A stretch of DNA of 26,074 nucleotides from Prevotella sp. UBA3757 (GTDB lineage: Bacteria > Bacteroidota > Bacteroidia > Bacteroidales > Bacteroidaceae). The notes beneath the pieces are model-generated. The model was not told where the DNA came from and did not search any database. It saw only the letters and a list, made by a program, of their open reading frames with translations. Position 1 is the stretch's first letter; the number at the start of each line of letters is the position of its first letter. Below are positions 1-6,594 of the stretch, piece by piece. Made by a program: the position numbers and the translations under genes. Where the stretch lies: NCBI GenBank assembly GCA_002371715.1, contig DFGF01000123.1, forward strand, positions 1 to 26,074, in the 5' to 3' direction.

Positions 1-187
1 CAGTGTCGGCCTTGGCGGCAGCGGCCTTGGCGGCCTGCTCCTTCAGGGCCTGTTCTTGCATGACGGCGTTAATAGAGTCTTGTTTACGGGCGGCTTCTAT
101 CTGCTCGGCAGAAGGCTGGTTCCACCAACTGAAACCTATCAGCACCAGGGCTATCAGCGAGAAGCCAATAATCGTGTCTTTATTCAT
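1..187 (-). CDS. yidC: YidC membrane protein insertase, N-terminal part (runs off window start)
   Basis: The minus strand reads an ATG at 187 followed by 62 open codons to the window edge, so only the N-terminus is present. The protein begins MNKDTIIGFSLIALVLIGFS, a single membrane segment, then WWNQPSAEQIEAARKQDS and an Ala/Lys/Gln-rich helical stretch. This matches the N-terminal transmembrane anchor and start of the periplasmic domain of Bacteroidetes YidC, which inserts and folds proteins in the inner membrane together with or independently of Sec. The catalytic core lies outside the window. A -7 box 43 bp upstream (230-237) suggests that it has its own promoter. Confidence 0.85.
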   Translation of the reverse strand, partial: MNKDTIIGFSLIALVLIGFSWWNQPSAEQIEAARKQDSINAVMQEQALKEQAAKAAAAKADT

Positions 188-229
188 TATTTTTTATCCT
201 TATTTATTCTAAATTACACAATCAAGGTG

Positions 230-237
230 CAAAGGTA
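230..237 (-). promoter_or_regulatory. Bacteroidetes -7 promoter box for yidC
   Basis: The minus strand reads TACCTTTG, an exact match to the Bacteroidetes -7 consensus TAnnTTTG. It leaves a leader of roughly 35-40 nt before the yidC ATG at 187. No clear TTTG is seen at the -33 position, which falls in the heptad repeat. Confidence 0.6.
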
Positions 238-250
238 CGAAAAAAAGGTA

Positions 251-271
251 AAAGTGAAAAGTGAAAAGTGA
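251..271 (+). repeat. Three tandem 7-bp units AAAGTGA
   Basis: Three perfect copies of AAAGTGA lie end to end in the divergent region between yidC and the DUF3078 gene, with degenerate units on both sides. The stretch resembles the other 7-8 bp repeat tracts at 1684-1720, 9212-9246, 12281-12322 and 12677-12740. Function unknown. Confidence 0.75.
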
Positions 272-332
272 AAAATTTGCTCCTGCTGCTATATTTTCTC
301 CTTTCTTCTTTCTCCTTTCTCATTTTATTTAT

Positions 333-340
333 TATCTTTG
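333..340 (+). promoter_or_regulatory. -7 promoter box almost touching the DUF3078 start
   Basis: TATCTTTG matches TAnnTTTG and ends only 8 nt before the ATG at 349. Transcription would begin within a few bases of the start codon, so the message may be leaderless or nearly so. This box also argues against a start further upstream at 268. Confidence 0.6.
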
Positions 341-348
341 CACCCATT

Positions 349-1683
349 ATGAGGTACAAGTATATTTTCATATTGGCAGTCGCCATGCTGGTGGCGGTCA
401 GTGCGCCGGCTCAGCGCAAGAGCACCAGAAAGGCAAAGAAGGCTGTTGCAGCGGTTGCTGTGGGCGATAAGGAACAACAGGTTGACACGCCGCTGGTGGT
501 CAAGAACTATATCGACTCGCTGACGGTGCTTCGCCGCCAGCTTGACTCGCTGGAGCAGGTCAATGCCTCGCTGCGCACGGAGTCGACAGACGGGCGCTAC
601 TTCCGGCTGTTTGCCCCCACCACGTTCTACCACTCAGGTGCCAACAAGTCGCTGGCCCTCTCGCCCAATAGCGGCGACGAGGTGACGGATGCCGTCGACC
701 AGGCCATGATGTCGCTTTACATGCGCCGTCCTGATCTGGTGAAGAATAACGAGAGCCGGCTGCGCGACGTGGGCACCCTGCGCGACGATGTCAACCAGGA
801 ACTGACCCAGCAGGTTGACCTGACGGAGAAGGCTGCCCCAGTGCCTGAGGAGCAGGAGGCCGTGCCCATCGGACTGGTCGTGGTGAAGCCAAACTTCTGG
901 AAGTTCAAGGGCGACGGCTACCTGCAGTTCCTGCAGAACTACGTGTCGGGCAACTGGTACAAGGGTGGCGAGAGCAACTATTCGGCCGTTGCTTCGCTGA
1001 CGTTCAACGTGAACTATAACGACAAGGACCGCGTCACGTTCGACAATACGCTCGAGATGAAGCTGGGCTTCCAGACGTCGCGTACGGACACCGTCCACAA
1101 GCTGAAGACCAACAACGACCTGCTGCGTCTGACCAGCAAACTGGGTCTGCAGGCTCACAAGCGCTGGTACTATACGTTGCAGTTGCTGGCCTACACGCAG
1201 TTTACCCGTGGCTACAAAGCCAATGACGAATTTGTCTACTCCGACTTCTTCTCGCCGTTCAAGCTGAATGTCGGTATCGGTATGGAGTACAAGGTCGAGG
1301 CCCTGAACAAACGGCTGACGGGTAGCCTTAACTTCCTGCCCCTGTCGTTCAACTTCATGTATGTGGGACGTCAGGCACTCATATCGCGTAACGGCATCAG
1401 TGGCGACCACCATACTCTGGAGGATTTCGGTTCGCAGTTTACAGGCAATCTGGAGTGGAAGATTACTGACCAGGTAACGTGGAAGACCCGCCTTTATGCC
1501 AACACGTCATATCACCGCAGTCTGGTGGAATGGGAGAACCAGTTCCAGCTGAAGATTTCGAAGTATATCTCGGCCAACCTGTTCCTCTATCCGCGCTTCG
1601 ACGACTCCAACGTGCGCGACGAAGATTTGGGCTACTTCCAGTTCCAGGAGTACAGCTCACTGGGCATCAGCTATTCCTTTTAG
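349..1683 (+). CDS. DUF3078 outer-membrane-type protein
   Basis: A 444-residue exported protein. The ATG at 349 is chosen over the in-frame one at 268 because it gives a normal signal peptide (MRYKYIFILAVAMLVAVSAPAQ, cleaved near residue 22) and because a promoter box lies just in front of it. After a Lys/Ala-rich stretch and a helical region, the part from about residue 190 has alternating aromatic and polar strands (FLQNYVSGNWYKGGESNYS, YFQFQEYSSLGISYSF at the C-terminus). That is the pattern of a beta-barrel ending in an aromatic residue and of the DUF3078 family of Bacteroidetes. No function is known for the family. The gene stands alone and converges on the DUF1573 gene. Confidence 0.75.
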   Translation: MRYKYIFILAVAMLVAVSAPAQRKSTRKAKKAVAAVAVGDKEQQVDTPLVVKNYIDSLTVLRRQLDSLEQVNASLRTESTDGRYFRLFAPTTFYHSGANKSLALSPNSGDEVTDAVDQAMMSLYMRRPDLVKNNESRLRDVGTLRDDVNQELTQQVDLTEKAAPVPEEQEAVPIGLVVVKPNFWKFKGDGYLQFLQNYVSGNWYKGGESNYSAVASLTFNVNYNDKDRVTFDNTLEMKLGFQTSRTDTVHKLKTNNDLLRLTSKLGLQAHKRWYYTLQLLAYTQFTRGYKANDEFVYSDFFSPFKLNVGIGMEYKVEALNKRLTGSLNFLPLSFNFMYVGRQALISRNGISGDHHTLEDFGSQFTGNLEWKITDQVTWKTRLYANTSYHRSLVEWENQFQLKISKYISANLFLYPRFDDSNVRDEDLGYFQFQEYSSLGISYSF

Positions 1684-1720
1684 GAGATGAAAGATGAAAG
1701 ATGAAAAATGAAAGATTAAG
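1684..1720 (+). repeat. Tandem 7-bp units AGATGAA
   Basis: Immediately after the DUF3078 stop codon come three AGATGAA units followed by AAATGAA and AGATTAA, a 7-bp period. The 3' half of the tract belongs to the inverted repeat 1699-1732/1798-1832. Confidence 0.7.
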
Positions 1721-1832
1721 ATGCGTAGATGAATATATGAGATATTATATATCATAAAAAAGAGGCTCAACCGTGAGCCTCTTTTTTTATAATATCATCA
1801 TCTATGCATCTTAATCTTTCATTTTTTCATCT
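1699..1832. repeat. Long inverted repeat enclosing a terminator
   Basis: The left arm is 1699-1732 and the right arm 1798-1832. They are reverse complements over 34-35 bp with one mismatch and one single-base length difference in an A run. The right arm ends two bases before the DUF1573 stop codon, and the left arm starts shortly after the DUF3078 stop. Each convergent gene therefore carries the same sequence at its 3' end, and either transcript could fold into a long outer stem around the central terminator hairpin. Confidence 0.85.
1755..1790. terminator. Bidirectional Rho-independent terminator
   Basis: A perfect 9-bp stem AGAGGCTCA/TGAGCCTCT (1761-1769 and 1774-1782) with an ACCG loop, preceded by an A run and followed by a T run. 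It works on both strands and serves the convergent DUF3078 and DUF1573 genes. Confidence 0.92.
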
Positions 1833-1833
1833 G

Positions 1834-2241
1834 TCACTTCGCTTCCGTCATATCTCCTTCTATATAGAGGCGAGTCATTTCCACGGCCCCATTGGTGCGC
1901 ACGGTGATAGACTTCTTGAAGTGGCCAGGGAATTTGCCGGCTCCGTTGTACGTCACCTTGATTTCGCCCTTCTCGCCAGGCTTCACGGGCGTCTTGGTGT
2001 ATTCTGGGACGGTGCAGCCACAGGTGGCTATGGCCTGATTGACAACTAAGTCCTGTTCGCCTACGTTGGTGTAGGTGAAGGTACAGCTGACCTTCGAGTT
2101 CTTCTCTGAGAAAGTACCGAAGTTGTGCGACGTTTTGTCGAACTTGATTTCTGCGGGCTTTAAGTCGCTCTTGGCTGTCTGTGCGAGCGTCGAGGTCAGT
2201 CCTCCTACCAGCATCAGTGCCATTACTATCATTTTTTTCAT
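1834..2241 (-). CDS. Secreted DUF1573 protein
   Basis: A 135-residue protein starting MKKMIVMALMLVGGLTSTLAQ, a clear signal peptide. This start (2241) is preferred to one 12 codons upstream because it begins the signal peptide. The mature part, SHNFGTFSEKNSKVSCTFTY then NVGEQDLVVNQAIATCGCTV, carries the DUF1573 hallmarks: an HNFG motif, a Cys-Gly-Cys turn, and Ig/ASPM-like beta strands. Such proteins are common, usually secreted, in Bacteroidetes, and their role is not established. It is a single-gene unit with a promoter at 2275-2282 and the shared terminator downstream. Confidence 0.85.
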   Translation of the reverse strand: MKKMIVMALMLVGGLTSTLAQTAKSDLKPAEIKFDKTSHNFGTFSEKNSKVSCTFTYTNVGEQDLVVNQAIATCGCTVPEYTKTPVKPGEKGEIKVTYNGAGKFPGHFKKSITVRTNGAVEMTRLYIEGDMTEAK

Positions 2242-2274
2242 GTTCTTTTCCTTTTTTGTGATGAATAATCGCTG

Positions 2275-2282
2275 CAAAAGTA
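2275..2282 (-). promoter_or_regulatory. -7 promoter box for the DUF1573 gene
   Basis: The minus strand reads TACTTTTG, a TAnnTTTG match, leaving a leader of about 30 nt before the ATG at 2241. A small inverted repeat GGCA/TGCC lies directly upstream at about 2284-2295. Confidence 0.6.
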
Positions 2283-2336
2283 AGGCATTTTTGCCATACT
2301 TGTATCATTTTGCCCACTATTTTTAGGTAATTTAAC

Positions 2337-2948
2337 TCAAATCAAGTGTTGCTCGATGGCTGTGCGTACCAGAGCGGCCATATTGCTGCAGCCTAATTTC
2401 TGGCGCAGATACTTGGTGTAGCTATGCACCGTCTCGAAGCCCAGGTTCAGGATGTCGGCAATTTCCTTGATGGAATGTCCCTTGACGATGAGTCGCAGAA
2501 TCTCGCGTTCGCGGTTGTTCAGTCGGGTGGGTGGCTGTTCGGCGTGCTCCATGAGCGTCTGCGTCTCGCGGCAGATGTAGCTGCTGCCCTCGGCCACCGT
2601 TCGTATGCCGTTGAACAGCTCCTCGGAGTCCGTGCTTTTCAGGATATAGCCGTTGGCACCTGCTGCCTTGGCGCGATGGACAACGTTTGGCTCGGCATAG
2701 ACGGTGAGGATGATGATGCGCAGTGGGGCGTACAGCTGCCTGAGCGTGCTGATGGCGTCGATGCCGTCGCCGTCGGGCATGGCCACGTCCAGCAGGAGCA
2801 CGTCGGGATGGTGCGCTGTTACGAGTCGTTGGGCCTCGTCGATGCTCTCGGCTATGGCCGTGACGTTGATGTCCTTACTGTCGGTAATCAGTTTTGCAAT
2901 GCCCTCTGCCACCAGTCGGTGATCGTCGGCTATGATGACGTTTATCAT
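2337..2948 (-). CDS. NarL/FixJ-family response regulator
   Basis: A 203-residue two-component response regulator. The receiver domain (residues 1-120) has the acidic pair D8/D9, phospho-acceptor D54 (LLLDVAMPDGDG), switch T82 and K104. The LuxR-type helix-turn-helix (about 141-200) contains LNNREREILRLIVKGHSIKE and the recognition segment NLGFETVHSYTKYLRQKLG. The kinase gene lies 108 bp upstream in the same orientation, but the regulator has its own promoter and operator-like element at 2982-3034. It is therefore probably the partner of that kinase and may regulate itself. Signal and targets are inferred only; the divergent exported operon from 5229 is the leading candidate. Confidence 0.93.
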   Translation of the reverse strand: MINVIIADDHRLVAEGIAKLITDSKDINVTAIAESIDEAQRLVTAHHPDVLLLDVAMPDGDGIDAISTLRQLYAPLRIIILTVYAEPNVVHRAKAAGANGYILKSTDSEELFNGIRTVAEGSSYICRETQTLMEHAEQPPTRLNNREREILRLIVKGHSIKEIADILNLGFETVHSYTKYLRQKLGCSNMAALVRTAIEQHLI

Positions 2949-2981
2949 GCTTCGCTTGATGGGTTACAGATTTAACGGCTG

Positions 2982-3034
2982 CAAAATTACGAATAATTAT
3001 TGAATTGGTCAACCCCCCAATTGTGGGTTTTTTA
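2982..3034 (-). promoter_or_regulatory. Response-regulator promoter with operator-like palindrome
   Basis: On the minus strand: an A6 tract, CCC-ACAATT-GGGGGG (3027-3013), a GTTG -33 box (3013-3010), a 20-bp spacer, then the -7 box TAATTTTG (2989-2982) preceded by TTCG. The same order and the same 20-bp spacing occur upstream of the exported operon at 5134-5185. The palindrome touches the -33 box, a position typical of an activator contacting RNA polymerase or of a repressor. The regulator that binds is inferred, not shown. Confidence 0.65.
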
Positions 3035-3056
3035 TGGTTGTTGGGTGGCCAGACGC

Positions 3057-4961
3057 TTACTTCTGGTGGTTTCTGGCTGTTGCAGGCAGTTCGATGCTCA
3101 CTTCCGTGCCCTTTTGCGGGCTGGCCTGGAGCCGGAATGTGCCTCCCAGTGCCTCGACGCGCTCGCGGATGTTGCGCAGTCCTGAGCCTGCGGGCGGGTC
3201 GGCTGTTGTCAGTCCGTTGCCGTCGTCACTGACGCTGATGGCCGTCAGGTGGTTGTCTATCAGCAGTTGTACGTCAATGTGCTGTGCCTGTGCATTTTTG
3301 ACGGCATTGTTGACCAGTTCGTAGACGATGCAGTAGACGGCTTCCTCATGGGCGACGTGCTGCTCGCGGCCCGTGAATGCGAACGTGACGTTGCGCATCG
3401 TCTGGCAGTAGTCGCGCAGGGCCACGCGCAGTCCGTAGCGGCTCAGGGCATCGGGCAGCAGGTGGTGGGCCACGTTGCGCATTTCGCGTATGGCTTCGTC
3501 GACGTGCGGGTCGTCCTGGTGGTCCAGCTTGATGATGGTGAGCAGTCCGCCCAGACGGTCGTGCAGGTCGCGTGCCAGCCGGATGCGCTCGGCCTGTTCG
3601 CCCTCCAGTTTGGCCAGGGTGAGCTGGTGGCGCTTGCGCAGTTGGCTGCTTCGCCAGTAGAGGTAGAAGAGCAGTGCCGTCAGCAGCAGGCTGAGACCGA
3701 TGAGGGCGGTGCCGGCCATGTACCAGTGTTTTTGGCGTGTGAGTTGGCTGATGGCTTCCTCCTTCTTCTGGGTCTGGTAGATGACCTCCATCTGCGACAG
3801 TCCGCTCTGGAAGTGGCTGGTGGCGAAGCGCTCCATCATCGCGCGTACCTTATTTATATATTGAGAGGCCTTGTCCTTTTGTCCCAGCTGCATGTAGATG
3901 TTGGCCAGCAGTTCGTAGCAGCCGACGTCGCTGAAGGTGGCGGCCTGGTCGTCCTGGTGGATGGACTGCAGGGCATAGTCGAGTGCCTGGGGCCAGTTGT
4001 GCTGTTGCATTTCCACCATGGCGGCAGCGGCATAGACGTCGTAGCGCACCTCGCCCATCATTTCGTGGCTCTGAGCCAGCCGGACGGCCTCCTGTGCCAG
4101 GGCTTTTGCGCGAGGCAGGTCCTCGTGGCCCTTCATCAGGTGCGTCTTCACCATCGATGCCAGCACCTCGGCATAGTCGCCGGTGTCCTCGTCCTGGTGG
4201 CTGTGGTAGTAGTGGTAGGCCGCCGTGGCGGTCTGGTAGGCTTGCTCGTAGTCGCCTTGGTCTATGTAGACCTTGGCCAGCCCCTTTTGCGGCACGGCCA
4301 CAAGCAGCGAGTCACCTGATGCCATGCCCTGACGGATGGCCAGCAGATAATTGCGTTCGGCTTCCTTGAGATTGCCCATCGAGAGGTATAGCTCGGCCAC
4401 GTTATGATAGAGCAGGGCCTGGCTCTCGCGCCACTGGTGACGCTCAAAGATGGGCAGTGCCCGCTGGTAGTACTCGATGGCCAGCAGTGCCTTGTCCTGT
4501 ATGTTGTAGAGGTTGCCCAGCGAGCCGTAGAGCGCTGAGAGTTTGTCGTCGATGGTGCCGTTGTCGTACTTGCCGTCGTTACGCATCGAGTCGGTGACGG
4601 CCAGTGCCTGCAGGAAGTAGTGCTCGGCCTCCTGATAGCGGTCGCTGCCGTAGGCGTGGAGTCCCATGATGCGCAGGGCGTCGGCCCTGGCGTTGAGCCA
4701 GTTGTGTCTGTAGCTCAGGCTCACCAGGCGTTTCGCATAGTCCGTAGCCTGCTGTCCGTCCTTGTTGAGCAGACCCCACATCAGGTCTTTGTAGATGTTG
4801 GCCAGCTGTTCGTCGGTGAGTTTCGTACCGCTCTTGAGCACGGTCTTCAGCGAGTCCACCTTGCGGCCACGGTGGTCAGTGTATTCTGCGCTGGCTGACG
4901 GCGCAAGGGCTATCAGCATCAGCAAGGCGATGATGACGATATGCAGCATTCTGTGTTTCAT
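3057..4961 (-). CDS. TPR-sensor histidine kinase (HisKA_3 type)
   Basis: A 634-residue kinase, counted from the ATG at 4961 (MKHRMLHIVIIALLMLIALA, signal peptide). Residues about 30-400 are tetratricopeptide-like repeats (LYGSLGNLYNIQDKALLAIE, YHNVAELYLSMGNLKEAERN) predicted to be periplasmic. One membrane segment lies at about 413-436. The cytoplasmic part has the HisKA_3 phospho-acceptor His in RLARDLHDRLGG (about H467), an N box ELVNNAVKNA, a G1 box SDDGNG and a G2 box GSGLRNIRERVEALGG. This is the usual partner of NarL-type regulators, and such a regulator is encoded next downstream. Only 5 nt separate the -7 box from this ATG, so the message may be leaderless or start at the Met five codons in. 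Ligand unknown; TPR suggests a protein or peptide contact. Confidence 0.9.
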   Translation of the reverse strand: MKHRMLHIVIIALLMLIALAPSASAEYTDHRGRKVDSLKTVLKSGTKLTDEQLANIYKDLMWGLLNKDGQQATDYAKRLVSLSYRHNWLNARADALRIMGLHAYGSDRYQEAEHYFLQALAVTDSMRNDGKYDNGTIDDKLSALYGSLGNLYNIQDKALLAIEYYQRALPIFERHQWRESQALLYHNVAELYLSMGNLKEAERNYLLAIRQGMASGDSLLVAVPQKGLAKVYIDQGDYEQAYQTATAAYHYYHSHQDEDTGDYAEVLASMVKTHLMKGHEDLPRAKALAQEAVRLAQSHEMMGEVRYDVYAAAAMVEMQQHNWPQALDYALQSIHQDDQAATFSDVGCYELLANIYMQLGQKDKASQYINKVRAMMERFATSHFQSGLSQMEVIYQTQKKEEAISQLTRQKHWYMAGTALIGLSLLLTALLFYLYWRSSQLRKRHQLTLAKLEGEQAERIRLARDLHDRLGGLLTIIKLDHQDDPHVDEAIREMRNVAHHLLPDALSRYGLRVALRDYCQTMRNVTFAFTGREQHVAHEEAVYCIVYELVNNAVKNAQAQHIDVQLLIDNHLTAISVSDDGNGLTTADPPAGSGLRNIRERVEALGGTFRLQASPQKGTEVSIELPATARNHQK

Positions 4962-4966
4962 GTTTG

Positions 4967-4974
4967 CAAATATA
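4967..4974 (-). promoter_or_regulatory. -7 promoter box abutting the kinase start codon
   Basis: The minus strand reads TATATTTG, matching TAnnTTTG, with only five bases (CAAAC) before the ATG at 4961. Either the transcript is leaderless or translation starts at the second Met (4949). Confidence 0.55.
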
Positions 4975-5061
4975 CGCATTCTTTTGTAATCAGCCATGCG
5001 TGGACTGTAGAAAATGTTTTGTCTACAATGCGAGCACTCAGGGCACTACATTCTGCAAAAC

Positions 5062-5122
5062 ATTCCCAAGCTGGGAATGAAATATTCCCAAACTGGGAAC
5101 AAAACATTCCCAAACTGGGAAT
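5062..5122. repeat. Three 22-bp-period palindromic repeats (operator-like array)
   Basis: Three 17-bp palindromes ATTCCCAarCTGGGAAt start at 5062, 5084 and 5106, exactly 22 bp apart. Copies 1 and 3 are full palindromes apart from the centre. Copy 2 ends in C instead of T. The linkers are only 5 bp of A-rich DNA. The spacing equals about two helical turns, so all three sites face the same side. The array sits between the divergent kinase gene and the exported operon, upstream of the further palindrome at 5141-5152, with which it shares the core CCCA...TGGG. Most likely a regulator-binding array; the binder is unknown. Confidence 0.9.
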
Positions 5123-5133
5123 AAATAGGGCGG

Positions 5134-5185
5134 TAAAAACCCCCATTTGGGGAGTTGCGTATGTCGCTGGGTTTTCGTAACTTTG
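5134..5185 (+). promoter_or_regulatory. Exported-operon promoter with operator-like palindrome
   Basis: An A5 tract, CCCCC-ATTT-GGGG (5140-5152), a GTTG -33 box (5154-5157), exactly 20 bp, then the -7 box TAACTTTG (5178-5185) preceded by TTCG. This copies the layout of the response-regulator promoter at 2982-3034. The palindrome centre (about 5146) lies 32 bp from the centre of the third repeat, about three helical turns. Leader to the ATG at 5229 is about 37-40 nt. Confidence 0.7.
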
Positions 5186-5228
5186 CCCCCAAGAATTGTA
5201 AACTACAACCAAAAAAATAGATTAGCGT

Positions 5229-6515
5229 ATGAAAAGACTGTTGTTACTGATGATGCTGGCCGTGGCCTTCGTTGCCGAGTCCGACGCCCAGGGGTGGCTC
5301 AAGAAGCTTGGCCAGAAGGCCCAGGACGCTGCCAAGCGCGCCGTGGAGCGCAAGGTGGAGGACAAGGTGGAACGCGAAACCGATGAGGCTATGGATGAAG
5401 TGCTTGATGGAAAGAAGAAAGAACGGAGTGCCAGACCTCAGCGCGAAGCAGCTGATGATGCTGTTGGTGAGGATTCCCCATCGATTGCTACATCCTCAGA
5501 CTTCAAACGTGGGTCCGTTATCTTGTTTCAGGATGATGTGACAGCAGAGAAAGTAGGCGAGTTCCCCTCTAAGTGGGATATGTTCCAAGGTACAGTAGAG
5601 ACTAAGACGCTGGGTGGCGTGAAGGCCATCAATCTGACTGACAATGCCCAGGTACAGCCCCTCATCAAGGAGCAGGGAGCCTATCTGCCCGAAGAGTTCA
5701 CCATTGAGTATGACTTCTATTACTGGCCAACTGATAACGTCCCAGGCAATGATGGCATCGGACTGAACGACATGAAGATGATTCTTGCCGTTACCAAGGA
5801 CCGTTCTGAATATCCTGGCGAAGGAGCTGACGGGGGGGATTATACTGCATTTGTCTTGAATCATGCCGTTTGTACTTTTTCAGAGCATTCTTATTATTTT
5901 AATGGAAACAAGAATGGTAGTTTTGTATATTCGTTCAAGAAGGGTTGGAACCATGTGGCACTGTCGTTCAACAAACGGGCTCTGAAGGTCTATTTCAACG
6001 ACAAGCGTGTGGTGAATCTGCCGCGTGTCAACCAACCCACATGGATGTGTTTCCAGGTTCCCTTCGAATATAAGAATATGACATTTATCCGCAATGTCGT
6101 TATTGCCAAGGGTGCTGTAGAGTTGTACGACCGCAATGAACAGTCGATGACTGCCATCGAGAAAGCTATTGCAGAGACAGGTAAATTCGTAACTAACAAT
6201 ATTTTGTTTGAGACGGGTAAGGCAACGCTGAAGCCTGAGTCTATGGCAGAAATTCAGAAGGTTGCCGACTATATGAAGAAGAATCCTCGTGCCCGCTTCG
6301 AGGTACAGGGCCATACAGATAACCAAGGCTCTGACAAGATAAACGATCCATTGTCGCAGCAACGTGCTGAGGCTGTTGTCAAAGCACTTGCCAATCTTGG
6401 TGTTGACGACTTCAATTTAAAAGCTGTTGGTAAGGGCTCACATGAACCTGTTGCTGATAACAAGACAGAAGCTGGACGCGCCAAGAATCGTCGCGTAGAG
6501 TTCATTAAGAAGTAA
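5229..6515 (+). CDS. Exported LamG-like/OmpA-domain protein
   Basis: A 428-residue protein with signal peptide MKRLLLLMMLAVAFVAESDA. A charged amphipathic helix follows (GWLKKLGQKAQDAAKRAVER, about 22-60), then a low-complexity linker. From about 95 to 300 there is a beta-rich region with KKGWNHVALSFNKRALKVYF, resembling a LamG/concanavalin jelly roll. The C-terminal 115 residues are an OmpA-like peptidoglycan-binding domain (NNILFETGKATLKPESMAEI, VQGHTDNQGSDKINDPLSQQ, GRAKNRRVEF). It probably sits in the periplasm or outer membrane and binds peptidoglycan; the jelly roll may bind glycan or protein. First gene of the operon behind the repeat array. Confidence 0.85.
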   Translation: MKRLLLLMMLAVAFVAESDAQGWLKKLGQKAQDAAKRAVERKVEDKVERETDEAMDEVLDGKKKERSARPQREAADDAVGEDSPSIATSSDFKRGSVILFQDDVTAEKVGEFPSKWDMFQGTVETKTLGGVKAINLTDNAQVQPLIKEQGAYLPEEFTIEYDFYYWPTDNVPGNDGIGLNDMKMILAVTKDRSEYPGEGADGGDYTAFVLNHAVCTFSEHSYYFNGNKNGSFVYSFKKGWNHVALSFNKRALKVYFNDKRVVNLPRVNQPTWMCFQVPFEYKNMTFIRNVVIAKGAVELYDRNEQSMTAIEKAIAETGKFVTNNILFETGKATLKPESMAEIQKVADYMKKNPRARFEVQGHTDNQGSDKINDPLSQQRAEAVVKALANLGVDDFNLKAVGKGSHEPVADNKTEAGRAKNRRVEFIKK

Positions 6516-6518
6516 ACA

Positions 6519-6559
6519 ATATTTTGCCCTGATGTCGCAAAGATGTTAGGGCAAAATAT
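6519..6559. other. Perfect 12-bp inverted repeat between operon genes 1 and 2
   Basis: ATATTTTGCCCT (6519-6530) and AGGGCAAAATAT (6548-6559) are perfect reverse complements around a 17-nt loop, beginning 4 nt after the OmpA-protein stop. No T run follows, so it is not a standard terminator. It may stabilise or process the upstream message, or partly terminate transcription. Downstream, a weaker inverted repeat (about 6571-6594) reaches the start codon of the next gene. Confidence 0.7.
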
Positions 6560-6594
6560 ATAAAAGGTGTACGTATCTTAAATAAGGTATGCGT

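Noticed and set aside
268..348. N-terminal extension of the DUF3078 protein from the ATG at 268
   Set aside because: It adds a second hydrophobic stretch in front of a normal signal peptide and crosses the promoter box at 333-340.
634..1413. A 259-codon minus-strand frame within the DUF3078 gene
   Set aside because: No recognisable features; it mirrors the codon bias of the real gene, which has a signal peptide, barrel pattern and promoter.
3011..3034. The CCC/GGGG palindrome as a terminator of the kinase gene
   Set aside because: On the minus strand there is no T run after the stem, the A tract precedes it, and an equivalent element lies before an unrelated gene at the same distance from its promoter, so an operator fits better.
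3249..4319. A 356-codon open frame on the plus strand, antisense to the kinase
   Set aside because: The minus strand encodes clear TPR and kinase motifs across the same bases. The plus frame is a Val/Leu/Gln-rich shadow with no domain pattern, caused by the G+C-biased codon use of the kinase.
5062..5122. CRISPR array
   Set aside because: Only three 17-bp palindromes with 5-bp linkers; there are no spacers of 25-40 bp and no cas genes nearby.
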